Assembly: GCF_014650595.1 (NCBI RefSeq)
Contig: NZ_BMVG01000010.1
Coordinates: forward strand, 1 to 64,000
Direction of reading: 5' to 3'
DNA: 64,000 bases
From: Streptomyces alanosinicus
GTDB lineage: Bacteria; Actinomycetota; Actinomycetes; Streptomycetales; Streptomycetaceae
Part shown: piece by piece, positions 49,351 to 57,464 of the stretch
Layout of the letters: the number at the start of each line of letters is the position of its first letter
Numbering within the stretch: the stretch's first letter is position 1
Made by a program: the position numbers and the translations under genes
The notes under the pieces: generated by a model
What the model saw: the letters and a program-made list of their open reading frames with translations, nothing else
The model's database searches: none
Told to the model about the DNA's origin: nothing

Positions 49351-50265
49351 ATGTCAGGACCGCTTGAGGACAAGGTGGCGCTGGTCGCGGGCGCGACCCG
49401 GGGCGCCGGACGCGGCATCGCCGTGGAACTCGGCGCGGCCGGCGCCACCGTCTACGTCACCGGCCGCAGCACCCGCGCACACCGCTCGGAGTACGACCGC
49501 CCCGAGACCATCGAGGACACCGCCGACCTCGTCACCGCGGCCGGCGGCCACGGCATCGCCGTCGCCGCCGACCACCTGGACAAAACCGCCGTACGAGCCC
49601 TGGTGGACCGCATCGCGGACGACCACGGCCGCCTCGACGTCCTCGTCAACGACATCTGGGGCGGCGAGAAACTCTTCGAGTGGGACACGACCGTGTGGGA
49701 GCACGACCTCGACAACGGGCTCCGGCTCCTGCGCCTCGCGGTCGAGACCCACGCCATCACCAGCCACTACGCGCTGCCCCTCCTGCTGCGCCGGCCGGGC
49801 GGCCTGGTCGTGGAGATGACCGACGGCACCGCCGCCTACAACCGCGACACCTACCGCGTGAACTTCTTCTACGACCTCGCCAAGGCGTCCGTCCTGCGCA
49901 TGGCCTTCGCCCTCGCCCATGAACTCGGCCCCCGCGGCGCCACCGCCCTCGCCCTCACCCCCGGCTGGCTCCGCTCGGAGATGATGCTCGACGCGTACGG
50001 CGTCCACGAGGACAACTGGCGCGACGCCCTCGCCCGCTCACCGCACTTCGCCATCTCCGAGACCCCGCGCTACGTCGGCCGCGCCGTCGCCGCCCTCGCC
50101 GCCGACCCCGACGTGTCCCGCCTCAACGGTCAGTCCCTCTCCAGCGGCTCCCTCGCCCGGACATACGGCTTCACCGACCTCGACGGCACCTGCCCCGACG
50201 CCTGGCGCTACCTGGTCGAGGTACAGGACGCGGGCAAGCCGGCCGACGTCACCGGATACCGCTGA
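49351..50265 (+). CDS. Short-chain dehydrogenase/reductase
   Basis: The 304-residue SDR has the nucleotide site GATRGAGRGIAVELG and the active-site Tyr and Lys in FFYDLAKAS. The usual NNAG motif reads NDIWGG. It is longer than a classic SDR by about 50 C-terminal residues. Substrate is unknown. It is 87 bases downstream of the mscR pair on the same strand and faces a LysR gene. Confidence 0.87.
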   Translation: MSGPLEDKVALVAGATRGAGRGIAVELGAAGATVYVTGRSTRAHRSEYDRPETIEDTADLVTAAGGHGIAVAADHLDKTAVRALVDRIADDHGRLDVLVNDIWGGEKLFEWDTTVWEHDLDNGLRLLRLAVETHAITSHYALPLLLRRPGGLVVEMTDGTAAYNRDTYRVNFFYDLAKASVLRMAFALAHELGPRGATALALTPGWLRSEMMLDAYGVHEDNWRDALARSPHFAISETPRYVGRAVAALAADPDVSRLNGQSLSSGSLARTYGFTDLDGTCPDAWRYLVEVQDAGKPADVTGYR

Positions 50266-50304
50266 AACCCCGCCCGCAGGGCCGTACAGCCACCCCCGCG
50301 GTGC

Positions 50305-51207
50305 TCACCCGCCGCCGCCCGTCCCCACCCGCAGCCGTCGAAGAAGCTCCCGTGCCGCCGGGGCCATGGTCCCCTCCGCGGGCCAGGCCAGCGCCACCCG
50401 GCAGCGCGCATCCGCGGCGGCGACGCTCACCGTGTCGAGGCCGGGCCGGGCGTCGAGGCCCGGCAGGAGCGCGACACCCAGTCCCCGGGCGGCCAGGCGG
50501 GCCAGGCCGTCCGGGGTCGCCGCCTCGAACGCGACGTGCGGGCGGAAGCCGGCCTCGGCGCACAGCCGTTCCAGGACGCCCCGCATCCCGGTGCCGTGCG
50601 GCAGACCGATCAGCCGGTGCCCGCGCAGGGCCGCCGGGGCAACGGCGTCGGCGCCGTCGCACTCGGCGAACAGCGGATGCCCGGGAACGGCGGCCGCCAC
50701 CAGGGGTTCGTCGATGACCATGTGCAGCTCGACGCCCGCCGGCGGCGCTTTTCCGGCGACGCCGACGACGGCCAGGTCCAGCTCGCCGCGGCGCAGCGCA
50801 GCCAGCATCCGGTCGGAGGTGTCCTCGGTGAGGGTGACCTCCACCCCGGGGTGCGCGTCGTGGAAGTCCGCCAGCTGCCCGGCCATGTCGAAGGCGTGGG
50901 CGAGGGTGCCGGGGACGAGACCGACGGCGACCCGGCCGCGCAGCAGGCCCGTGTACTCCTCGACCGTCTGCCGCACCCCGTCGACGGCCGCGAGCGCGGC
51001 CCGCGCGTACGGCAGTACGGCGGCACCCGCCTGCGTCGGCCGCACCGACCGGCCCGAGCGGTCCAGCAGCGGCTGCCCCAACTCCCGCTCCAGCTGTCGT
51101 ATCTGCGCGCTCAGCCCCGGCTGGGCAAGATGCAGCCGCTCGGCGGCCCGGGTGAACCCGCCTTCCTCCACCACCGCCACGAAGTACCGCAGCTGCCTCA
51201 ACTCCAT
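50305..51207 (-). CDS. LysR-family regulator
   Basis: The 300-residue protein has the LysR helix-turn-helix at its N terminus (MELRQLRYFVAVVEEGGFTRAAERLHLAQPGLSAQIRQLERELG). A periplasmic-binding-like effector domain follows. It is divergent from the mycothiol-dependent enzyme gene with a 70-base gap, so that gene is a likely target. Confidence 0.92.
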   Translation of the reverse strand: MELRQLRYFVAVVEEGGFTRAAERLHLAQPGLSAQIRQLERELGQPLLDRSGRSVRPTQAGAAVLPYARAALAAVDGVRQTVEEYTGLLRGRVAVGLVPGTLAHAFDMAGQLADFHDAHPGVEVTLTEDTSDRMLAALRRGELDLAVVGVAGKAPPAGVELHMVIDEPLVAAAVPGHPLFAECDGADAVAPAALRGHRLIGLPHGTGMRGVLERLCAEAGFRPHVAFEAATPDGLARLAARGLGVALLPGLDARPGLDTVSVAAADARCRVALAWPAEGTMAPAARELLRRLRVGTGGGG

Positions 51208-51277
51208 AACCAGTGATGCTAGAGGGAAGACGGATCATGTCTTGGACTTCCGGCTTCGGCCACCACACCCTTGAGAC

Positions 51278-51931
51278 ATGGGGAAAACAGCACGCACCGT
51301 CGCCGTGGACAGAGCCACCACGGCCGCCGCCATCGCCGCCGAACGACGCGAACTGGCCGACGTCTTCGAGGCGTTGACGCCCGCACAGTGGGAGACACCC
51401 AGTCTGTGCGCGGGCTGGGGCGTGCGGGAGGTCGTGGCGCACATGTCGATGGGGTTCCGGTACCCGACGGCGAAGGTGCTGGCGGAACTGGTCAAGGCGC
51501 GCGGCAGCCTGCACCGCATGACCGACCGGCTCGCCCGCCGGGACGCGGCCGCCCACCGGGACACGGAACTCGCCGCCTTCCTGCGCGGCCATGCCCACCA
51601 TCCCTGGACGCCTCCGATCGGCGGCCTCGCCGCGGCCCTCGGCCACGACGTGGTCCACGGTCTGGACGTCACCGTCGCCCTCGGCCTGGACCGCGAGGTA
51701 CCCGAGGACCGGCTGCGGATCCTCCTCGACGCCGTCGATCCGCGCGCCTTCCGTGTCTTCGGCACCGATCTCACCGGCGTCCGGCTGTGCGCGGACGACC
51801 TCGACTGGTCCTTCGGCTCGGGCACGCCCCTGTACGGCCGTGGCCAGGATCTTCTGCTGGTCGCCTACGGCCGCCGGCTCCCCGCAGGCCGGTTGCGTGG
51901 TGACGAAGTTCACCGTTTCGTCACAACCTGA
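51278..51931 (+). CDS. Mycothiol-dependent maleylpyruvate isomerase-family protein
   Basis: The 217-residue DinB-fold protein shows the family pattern: RRELADVFEALTPAQWETPSLCAGWGVREVVAHM with the first metal His, then AALGHDVVHGLDV with two further metal His, and the C-terminal region LLLVAYGRRLPAGRL. Family members use mycothiol as a cofactor or substrate. The divergent LysR protein probably controls it. Confidence 0.87.
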   Translation: MGKTARTVAVDRATTAAAIAAERRELADVFEALTPAQWETPSLCAGWGVREVVAHMSMGFRYPTAKVLAELVKARGSLHRMTDRLARRDAAAHRDTELAAFLRGHAHHPWTPPIGGLAAALGHDVVHGLDVTVALGLDREVPEDRLRILLDAVDPRAFRVFGTDLTGVRLCADDLDWSFGSGTPLYGRGQDLLLVAYGRRLPAGRLRGDEVHRFVTT

Positions 51932-52043
51932 CCGGAAACACAACCTCTACGCCACCATACGGGTCTAGTAGTCCGACATCGCGGGACACGCGCGGCGAGG
52001 CACCCGGGCGGAGCCTGGGCGACAAGGGGAGAAGAGGTTGCAC

Positions 52044-52739
52044 ATGGGGGTCATAGCCAGACGGGGCGTCGTCGCGCTGGGCGTCACGGGACTCGTGGCG
52101 CCGCTCACACTCGCCCTCACCGCGGCACCGGCCCAGGCCGCGAGCTGCACCACGCAGACGGGGCCGTACCAGAAGCAGGTGGAGAAGTTCCTCGGCCGGC
52201 CGGTCGACGGCAAGCAGTCCACCGCCGACTGCAAGGCGATCCAGGCCTTCCAGGACAGGCACGGCATCACCCCCGACATCGGCTACGCCGGACCCGTCAC
52301 CTGGGGCGTGATGGACCTCATGAACAAGCAGCGGGCCGTCGGGAAGAACCCGAACAAGGACGGCGCGTGCCCGGTGAACAAGGGCCGGATCGCCTGTGTG
52401 AACCTCACGCTCCAGCTCAGCTGGATCCAGGACGGCAAGAAGCTCGTCTACGGCCCGGTCCCCGTGCGCACCGGCCGCAAGGGCTTCGCCACCCGCACCG
52501 GCCTGAAGAAGGTCTACTGGCGTGACATCGACCATGTCTCGACCGTCTACAACGTGCCGATGCCCTACAGCCAGTTCTTCGACGGCGGCCAGGCCTTCCA
52601 CTCGGTGGGCCTGAGCATGTGGAACCCGCCGGGCTCGCACGGCTGCGTGAACATGACCAGCACGGACGCCAAGAAGTACTGGTCGCTGCTGAAGACGGGC
52701 GACGACGTCTTCGTCTACGGCCGCAAGCCGGGCACCTGA
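52044..52739 (+). CDS. Secreted L,D-transpeptidase with peptidoglycan-binding domain
   Basis: The 231-residue protein has a signal peptide (about residues 1-33) and a peptidoglycan-binding-like domain (about 38-92). The YkuD domain (about 110-228) has the active site HSVGLSMWNPPGSHGC, with His, Ser-His-Gly-Cys and catalytic Cys. It would form 3-3 crosslinks in the cell wall. ATG at 52044 has AGAAGAGG 6 bases upstream. Confidence 0.93.
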   Translation: MGVIARRGVVALGVTGLVAPLTLALTAAPAQAASCTTQTGPYQKQVEKFLGRPVDGKQSTADCKAIQAFQDRHGITPDIGYAGPVTWGVMDLMNKQRAVGKNPNKDGACPVNKGRIACVNLTLQLSWIQDGKKLVYGPVPVRTGRKGFATRTGLKKVYWRDIDHVSTVYNVPMPYSQFFDGGQAFHSVGLSMWNPPGSHGCVNMTSTDAKKYWSLLKTGDDVFVYGRKPGT

Positions 52740-52790
52740 GAGGCATCTGAAGGGCACCCGAGAGGTACGTGAGCCGTCGCCGCCCGGCCG

Positions 52791-53029
52791 TCACCCCTGC
52801 GGCGCGTCCCCGAAGTCCGGGATCCGAAGCCGGACGCCGCCCTGCCGTGCCGACTCGTGCGCGATGATGCCCGGCAGGGTGTAGCGGGCGGCCGTCCACG
52901 CGTTCACCGACGGTAGGGAACCGGTGTTGACCGCGGTGACGAAGTCGTCGGCCAGGAAGTGATGACTGCCCTCGTGGCCGTTGTGCAGCCGGTCGAACTC
53001 CCGCGGCAGCCCGGACCGGTCGTGCACCG
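52791..53029 (-). pseudogene. C-terminal remnant of Gfo/Idh/MocA oxidoreductase
   Basis: The fragment reads FDRLHNGHEGSHHFLADDFVTAV and NAWTAARYTLPGIIAHESARQGG, typical of the C terminus of sugar dehydrogenases of this family. About 80% of the gene, the whole NAD domain, is missing. Its broken end abuts the broken 5' end of a ROK gene on the other strand. Confidence 0.85.
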
Positions 53030-53035
53030 GCGCCG

Positions 53036-54153
53036 AACCCGAGGCCCCTGTCCCGCACCGAGCTGGCCCGGCGCCTCGGGCTCTCCCAGGGCAGCCTCAC
53101 CCGGCTGACCAAGCCGCTCATCGAGTCCGGACTGCTGGTCGAGGCCCCCGAGGCCCCCGAGGCCCCCGAGGCCCCCGAGGCGGCCGGCGGGGCCCAGGCG
53201 CGTCAGGGCCGGCCCTCACAGCCCCTCGGGGTCGTGGCCGACGCCCGGTCCTTCCTCGGCTTCAAGATCACGGGTGACATGGTCCACGGCGTCGTCACCG
53301 ACCTGCGCAGCGAGGTCACCGGCCGGCTCGACCGTCCGCTCGCCAGGCGCGATCCGGACGCTGTCGCCGCCCTGCTCGCGGAGATGACCACCGCACTGAC
53401 GAAGGGGCGCCCTGCTCCGGCCGGCATCGGCGTCGGCGTGGGCGGTCTGGTGCGCGAGCGCGCGGTGGTCGCCCGGTCGCCGTTCCTCGGCTGGCGGGAG
53501 GTGCCGCTCGCCGCTCTGGTGCGGGAGCGCACCGGGCTGCCGGTCGTCGTGGAGAACGACGTGGCCGCCCTGGTCAAGGCCGAGACCTGGTTCGGGGCGG
53601 GCCGCGGACTCGACCGTTTCGCCGTCCTGACCATCGGCGCGGGCATCGGCTACGGGCTGGTGCTCGGTGGCAGCCGGGTGCCGTTCGCCGAGGACGGCCG
53701 GGGCTTCGGCCGGCACTGGATCATCAACCCGAACGGCCCGCTCCCCCCACCGGAGAGCGCGGCAGTGCTGTGTCGTTGCTCACCATCCCGAGCATCGAGT
53801 ATCAGATCCGTGCCGCCACCGGCCGCGACACCGCCTACCCGGAGATCCTCGCCGACGCGGCCGCGGGCGAACCCATGGCCGCCCGGGTCGTCGCCGAGGC
53901 CGCCCGTGCCCTCGGCATCCTGGTCGCGCAGATCGCCAACTTCGCGATGCCACAGAAGATCCTGCTCGCCGGAGAGGGCGTCGGTCTGATGGATGTGGCG
54001 GGGAACACGGTCCACGAGACCGTCCGCGCCCACCGGCATCCGGACGCCGATCCCGTCGACCTGGAGACGAAGGTCTCCGACTTCCACGACTGGGCGCGCG
54101 GCGCCGCCGTGTTGGCGATCCAGGTGCTCGTGCTCGGCTCGGGCCTGGGGTGA
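53036..54153 (+). pseudogene. Truncated and frameshifted ROK-family regulator
   Basis: The frame opens inside the DNA-binding domain (LSRTELARRLGLSQGSLTRLTKPLIESGLLVE) with no start codon. It continues through an Ala/Pro/Glu repeat and the ROK ATPase/sugar domain (VVVENDVAALVKAETWFGAGRG, LTIGAGIGYGLVLGG). At the C-run 53743-53748 it changes frame and continues as TGERGSAVSLLTIPSIEYQI to a stop at 54153. The N-terminal 30-40 residues and the Cys-rich zinc motif are lost or altered. It would have controlled the neighbouring sugar oxidoreductase. Confidence 0.88.
53141..53185 (+). repeat. 9-bp tandem repeat in ROK remnant
   Basis: GAGGCCCCC is repeated four times perfectly, then once degenerate (GAGGCGGCC). 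It encodes Glu-Ala-Pro units in the linker after the DNA-binding domain. It is an unstable microsatellite-like tract. Confidence 0.9.
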
Positions 54154-54198
54154 GGGCCGGGTGTGAACTCCCGTGCGCCACTTGACAGATCGACGTGA

Positions 54199-54242
54199 TG
54201 AGTAACACGGTCCGAAATGTCCCTATCGAGTGCAGTTACTCA
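54199..54242 (+). promoter_or_regulatory. Inverted repeat upstream of small gene
   Basis: TGAGTAAC (54199-54206) and GTTACTCA (54235-54242) form a perfect 8-bp inverted repeat with a 28-base spacer. They stand 37-80 bases before the small-protein start. A TTGACA (54182-54187) lies just before it and may be a -35 box. Confidence 0.55.
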
Positions 54243-54278
54243 CAGCGCCTTCACCTCGATCGGCATATGCTTCACAGC

Positions 54279-54452
54279 ATGTCCACCACTGTTGAAGCCG
54301 CCCCCGAGCGATCGGCCGCGGAGGTCAACGAGGAGATCAGGGCCCTGTGGCGCCGGTCGGGCGGGACACTGACCACCGAGCAGCGCGCGCAGTACCAGCG
54401 CCTCGTGATGGAGTGGGCCGCCGTGACCCCGCCGTCGCAGCGAGCGGCCTGA
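54279..54452 (+). CDS. Small conserved-looking protein, 57 residues
   Basis: The protein (MSTTVEAAPERSAAEVNEEI...) is charged and helical, with RALWRRSGGTLTTEQRAQYQRLVMEW. The type is common as short orphan genes in Streptomyces. No known domain. ATG at 54279 was preferred; ATG at 54267 is in frame. The upstream inverted repeat supports a real regulated gene. Confidence 0.65.
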   Translation: MSTTVEAAPERSAAEVNEEIRALWRRSGGTLTTEQRAQYQRLVMEWAAVTPPSQRAA

Positions 54453-54497
54453 CCGACCTCGCGCGGACCCGTCCCACGCGTCCCACGCGTCCACTCG

Positions 54498-55877
54498 TCA
54501 ACCCCAGGTGGCCGAGTAGTACCGCTGATAGGCCCTGCGGTCCTGTTCGGCCCGGATGTAGCGGGTCGCCACCAGCGCGATCAGACTGCCCGCGATGACC
54601 AGCAGCCCCGGACCGACGTTCCGGGTGTCCGTCAGCCGCGCCAGCAGCGTCTGCCCCGACGCGCCCGCAATCGGTGCCGCCGAACCCGGCGAGGCCGCGT
54701 TCGGCGCGGCGGCACCCTGTGCGGCCGGCGCCGACGGCGCGGGGGAGGCGTTCTGCGGTGCACTGCCGGCGGTCTGCGCCGACACGATGAGCTTCACGTT
54801 CAGCGCCGCCATCGCCCGCGTCACCGGCTGGAAGAACGTCGTACCGCCCGTCTTGCAGTCACCGCTGCCCCCCGAGGTGACGCCGAGTGCGATCCCGTCG
54901 GAGAACAGCGGCCCGCCGCTGTCGCCCGGTTCGGCGCACACATCGGTCTGGACGAGTCCGGTGACCGTCCCCTCCGGGTAGTTGACGGTCGCGTTCAGCG
55001 CGGTGACCGTACCGTCGTGCAGGCCGCTGGTGCTGCCGCTGCGGAACACCCGCTGCCCGACCGCCGCATCGGCGGCCCCCGTGATCCGCACCCCGTTGCC
55101 GCCACCGATCGCGACGACGGCGGCGCCGTCACCGGCGTCCCCGTTCGCGTACTGCACGAGCGAGAAGTCATTGCCGGGGAACGTGCTGCTCACCGTCCGG
55201 CCGAGCTGCTGATCGCCCTGGGTGCCGGCGAACCAGGTGGAGCCCGCGGGACCGCAGTGACCGGCCGTGAGAATGAAGTCGCTCTGCCCGTTGGTCACAT
55301 TGAACCCCGCCGAGCAGCGGCCGCCGGTCGACAGGATCGGCTGGGCGCCGTTCAGCCGCGTGGTGAACGTGCCCCGCGCATGCTCCATCCGCACGAAGTC
55401 GCCGATGTGCGCGGCGACCTGACTCATCCGGGACCAGTCGTCGGCGGACACCGTGCTGTCCGCGCTCACCACGACCCGGTTGGTGCGGTAGTCCACCGCC
55501 CACGCCGTGCCCGCCACCCGCGGCGCCGAACGCAGCGTGGCCGTGGCCGAGGTGAGCTCGTTCATGCTGTGCGACACGACCTTCGCCTCGGCACCCGCGC
55601 GCCGCACCTCGCGCGCCGCCGCCCGGTCGGTCACCGCCACGACCGGCCGCCCGTCGGCACCGATCCAGTCGCCCGCCGTCCGCGCCGTACCGAGCCGCGC
55701 CACCAGCGCGCCCCCGGTGCCCCCGGCGCCGGGGGCCGCGGCAAACGGTCTGGCCGCGGCTCGTGGGGTCTCGCTCGCCATGGCCGCCTGGGCGACCATC
55801 GCGCCGCCCAGGAGGAGTCCGCCGACCGCCGCCAGACGTGACACCCGCCTGACGATCCGTCGTCGTGCGTGCCGCAT
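54498..55877 (-). CDS. Membrane-anchored S1 family serine protease
   Basis: The 459-residue protein has an N-terminal signal sequence (about residues 10-35) and a short propeptide-like region. The S1 domain has His207 (TAGHC), Asp237 (GNDFSLVQY) and Ser320 (GDSGGP). After an Ala/Pro/Ser linker comes a C-terminal membrane helix (VGPGLLVIAGSLIALVATRY, about 426-445) with a basic tail, so it is held at the cell surface. It is a paralogue of the freely secreted protease at 9574-11010. Targets unknown. Confidence 0.92.
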   Translation of the reverse strand: MRHARRRIVRRVSRLAAVGGLLLGGAMVAQAAMASETPRAAARPFAAAPGAGGTGGALVARLGTARTAGDWIGADGRPVVAVTDRAAAREVRRAGAEAKVVSHSMNELTSATATLRSAPRVAGTAWAVDYRTNRVVVSADSTVSADDWSRMSQVAAHIGDFVRMEHARGTFTTRLNGAQPILSTGGRCSAGFNVTNGQSDFILTAGHCGPAGSTWFAGTQGDQQLGRTVSSTFPGNDFSLVQYANGDAGDGAAVVAIGGGNGVRITGAADAAVGQRVFRSGSTSGLHDGTVTALNATVNYPEGTVTGLVQTDVCAEPGDSGGPLFSDGIALGVTSGGSGDCKTGGTTFFQPVTRAMAALNVKLIVSAQTAGSAPQNASPAPSAPAAQGAAAPNAASPGSAAPIAGASGQTLLARLTDTRNVGPGLLVIAGSLIALVATRYIRAEQDRRAYQRYYSATWG

Positions 55878-56039
55878 GCAGGGCTCCCGAAGCCGAACCG
55901 AACGCGCGCTGGAGGTGGCCGGCGGCGCGAGGCCCCCGGCTCGTCGAGGGCCCGCACCTCCATACGCGGCCCAGGGCCCGGGCGTTCAGCGACCGCGGCC
56001 CCGGCGTTCAGCGACCCTGGTGACCTCGTCCGGCCGGGA

Positions 56040-56870
56040 TCACCTCGTGCGGGCCACCCCGCCGAACATCGCGACCTCCTCCGGCTCGGCCCCGTGGCCG
56101 TGCTCCGGGCGCCAGCGCGAGCAGGACACCACACCCGGCTCCAGCAGATCGAGGCCGTCGAAGAACCGGACCACGTCCTTCGGCGTGCGCTGGGTCAGCC
56201 TCGGGGTGCCGTGCTCGTTCCAGAACGTCACCGCCTCGTCCACGTCCGGCATCGCCGGGTGGGTCACGGTGTGCGACAGCACCAGATGACTGCCCTTCGG
56301 CAGCCGGTCGGTCAACTGCCGCACCAGACCGTACGGGTCCTCGTCGTCGCCGATGAAGATGACCACGCCGAGCAGCATCAGCGCCACCGGCTCGCTGAAG
56401 TCGAGCGTGCTCGCCGCGTGTTCGAGGATCGCGTCGACATTGCGCAGGTCCTCGTCCAGATAGTCGGTACGGCCCTCGGGTGTGCTCGTCAGCAGGGCAC
56501 GCGCGTGCGCGAGGACCAGCGGGTCGTTGTCCACGTACACGACCCGCGTCTCGGGAGCGATGCGCTGGGCGACCTCGTGTGTGTTGTCGGCGGTGGGCAG
56601 CCCGGTGCCGATGTCCAGGAACTGCCGGATGCCCACCTCGCCGACCAGATGGCGCACCGCGCGGCCGAGGAACAGCCGGTCGGCGCGCGCGTACTCCCCG
56701 ATGCCCGGGTGCAGCCGGCGGATCTGGTCGCCGGCCTCCCGGTCGACCTCGTAGTTGTCCTTGCCGCCGAGCCAGTAGTTCCAGATCCGGGCGGTGTGCG
56801 GCCGGCTGGTGTTGATCCGGGCGCGCAGCGACACGGCCACGTCATCGGTGGCTGCCGGGTTGTCGGTCAC
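56040..56870 (-). CDS. DUF574/Methyltransf_19 SAM-dependent methyltransferase
   Basis: The 276-residue protein has the family start TSRPHTARIWNYWLGGKDNYEVDREAGDQI and SAM site FLDIGTGLPTADNTHEVAQ. These methyltransferases are numerous in Streptomyces and their substrates are mostly unknown. The GTG at 56870 has AGGAG about 9 bases upstream; the open frame to 57002 lacks a ribosome site. Confidence 0.88.
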   Translation of the reverse strand: MTDNPAATDDVAVSLRARINTSRPHTARIWNYWLGGKDNYEVDREAGDQIRRLHPGIGEYARADRLFLGRAVRHLVGEVGIRQFLDIGTGLPTADNTHEVAQRIAPETRVVYVDNDPLVLAHARALLTSTPEGRTDYLDEDLRNVDAILEHAASTLDFSEPVALMLLGVVIFIGDDEDPYGLVRQLTDRLPKGSHLVLSHTVTHPAMPDVDEAVTFWNEHGTPRLTQRTPKDVVRFFDGLDLLEPGVVSCSRWRPEHGHGAEPEEVAMFGGVARTR

Positions 56871-57047
56871 GTGGGTCAGCTCCTGGATACGGATGGGATG
56901 TCTGAGAAGAGGGTGGTGCACCGTGGTGACACACCCCTCAAGAGGCAATCTAGACGCCCGAGTTGACCTCCGCGTCGGCTCCCCGGCATCCGGCCGTCCC
57001 ATGACCTCGGCAGGCCCCCGAGCAGGCCGGCTCCTAGACTTCCGGGC

Positions 57048-57443
57048 ATGGACGACACACAGCTGGACCGGCTCGGCTCCGGCAAGTACCTGCTGGTCAC
57101 CAGCTACCGCAAGAACGGCACCCCGGTCGCCACCCCGGTCTGGGTGGTCCGCGACGGGGACGCCCTCGGCGTCTGGACGGTCGCCGACAGCTTCAAGGTC
57201 AAGCGGATCCGGCGCCGCCCCGACGTCCTCGTCGGCCCCTGCGACCTGCGCGGCAACCCCACCGGCGAGCAGCGGCCGGCCACCGCGCGACTCGTCGACG
57301 CCGCCACCACCGCCCGCTACCGGAACCTGCTCGCCCGCAAGTACGGCATCGTCGGCCGCCTCACCCTGCTGGGCAGCCGGCTGCGGCGCGGCGCGGACGG
57401 CACGGTCGGCATCCGGGTGACCCTCGCGGAGCGAGAGCGGTGA
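57048..57443 (+). CDS. F420-dependent PPOX-class oxidoreductase
   Basis: The 131-residue protein has the split-barrel pattern of the PPOX/F420 family: GKYLLVTSYRKNGTPVATPVWVVRDGDALGVWTVADSFKVKRIRRRPDVLVGPCDLRGNP. It would bind F420 or flavin and reduce an unknown substrate. It is a single gene between the methyltransferase and the large secreted protein. Confidence 0.85.
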   Translation: MDDTQLDRLGSGKYLLVTSYRKNGTPVATPVWVVRDGDALGVWTVADSFKVKRIRRRPDVLVGPCDLRGNPTGEQRPATARLVDAATTARYRNLLARKYGIVGRLTLLGSRLRRGADGTVGIRVTLAERER

Positions 57444-57464
57444 GGGCCACCCGGGACCCGCGGG

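Noticed and set aside
55978..56030. Repeat of GGCGTTCAGCGACC after the methyltransferase gene
   Set aside because: Two copies exist, but they are short and may only be part of a terminator-like region; no further meaning could be supported.
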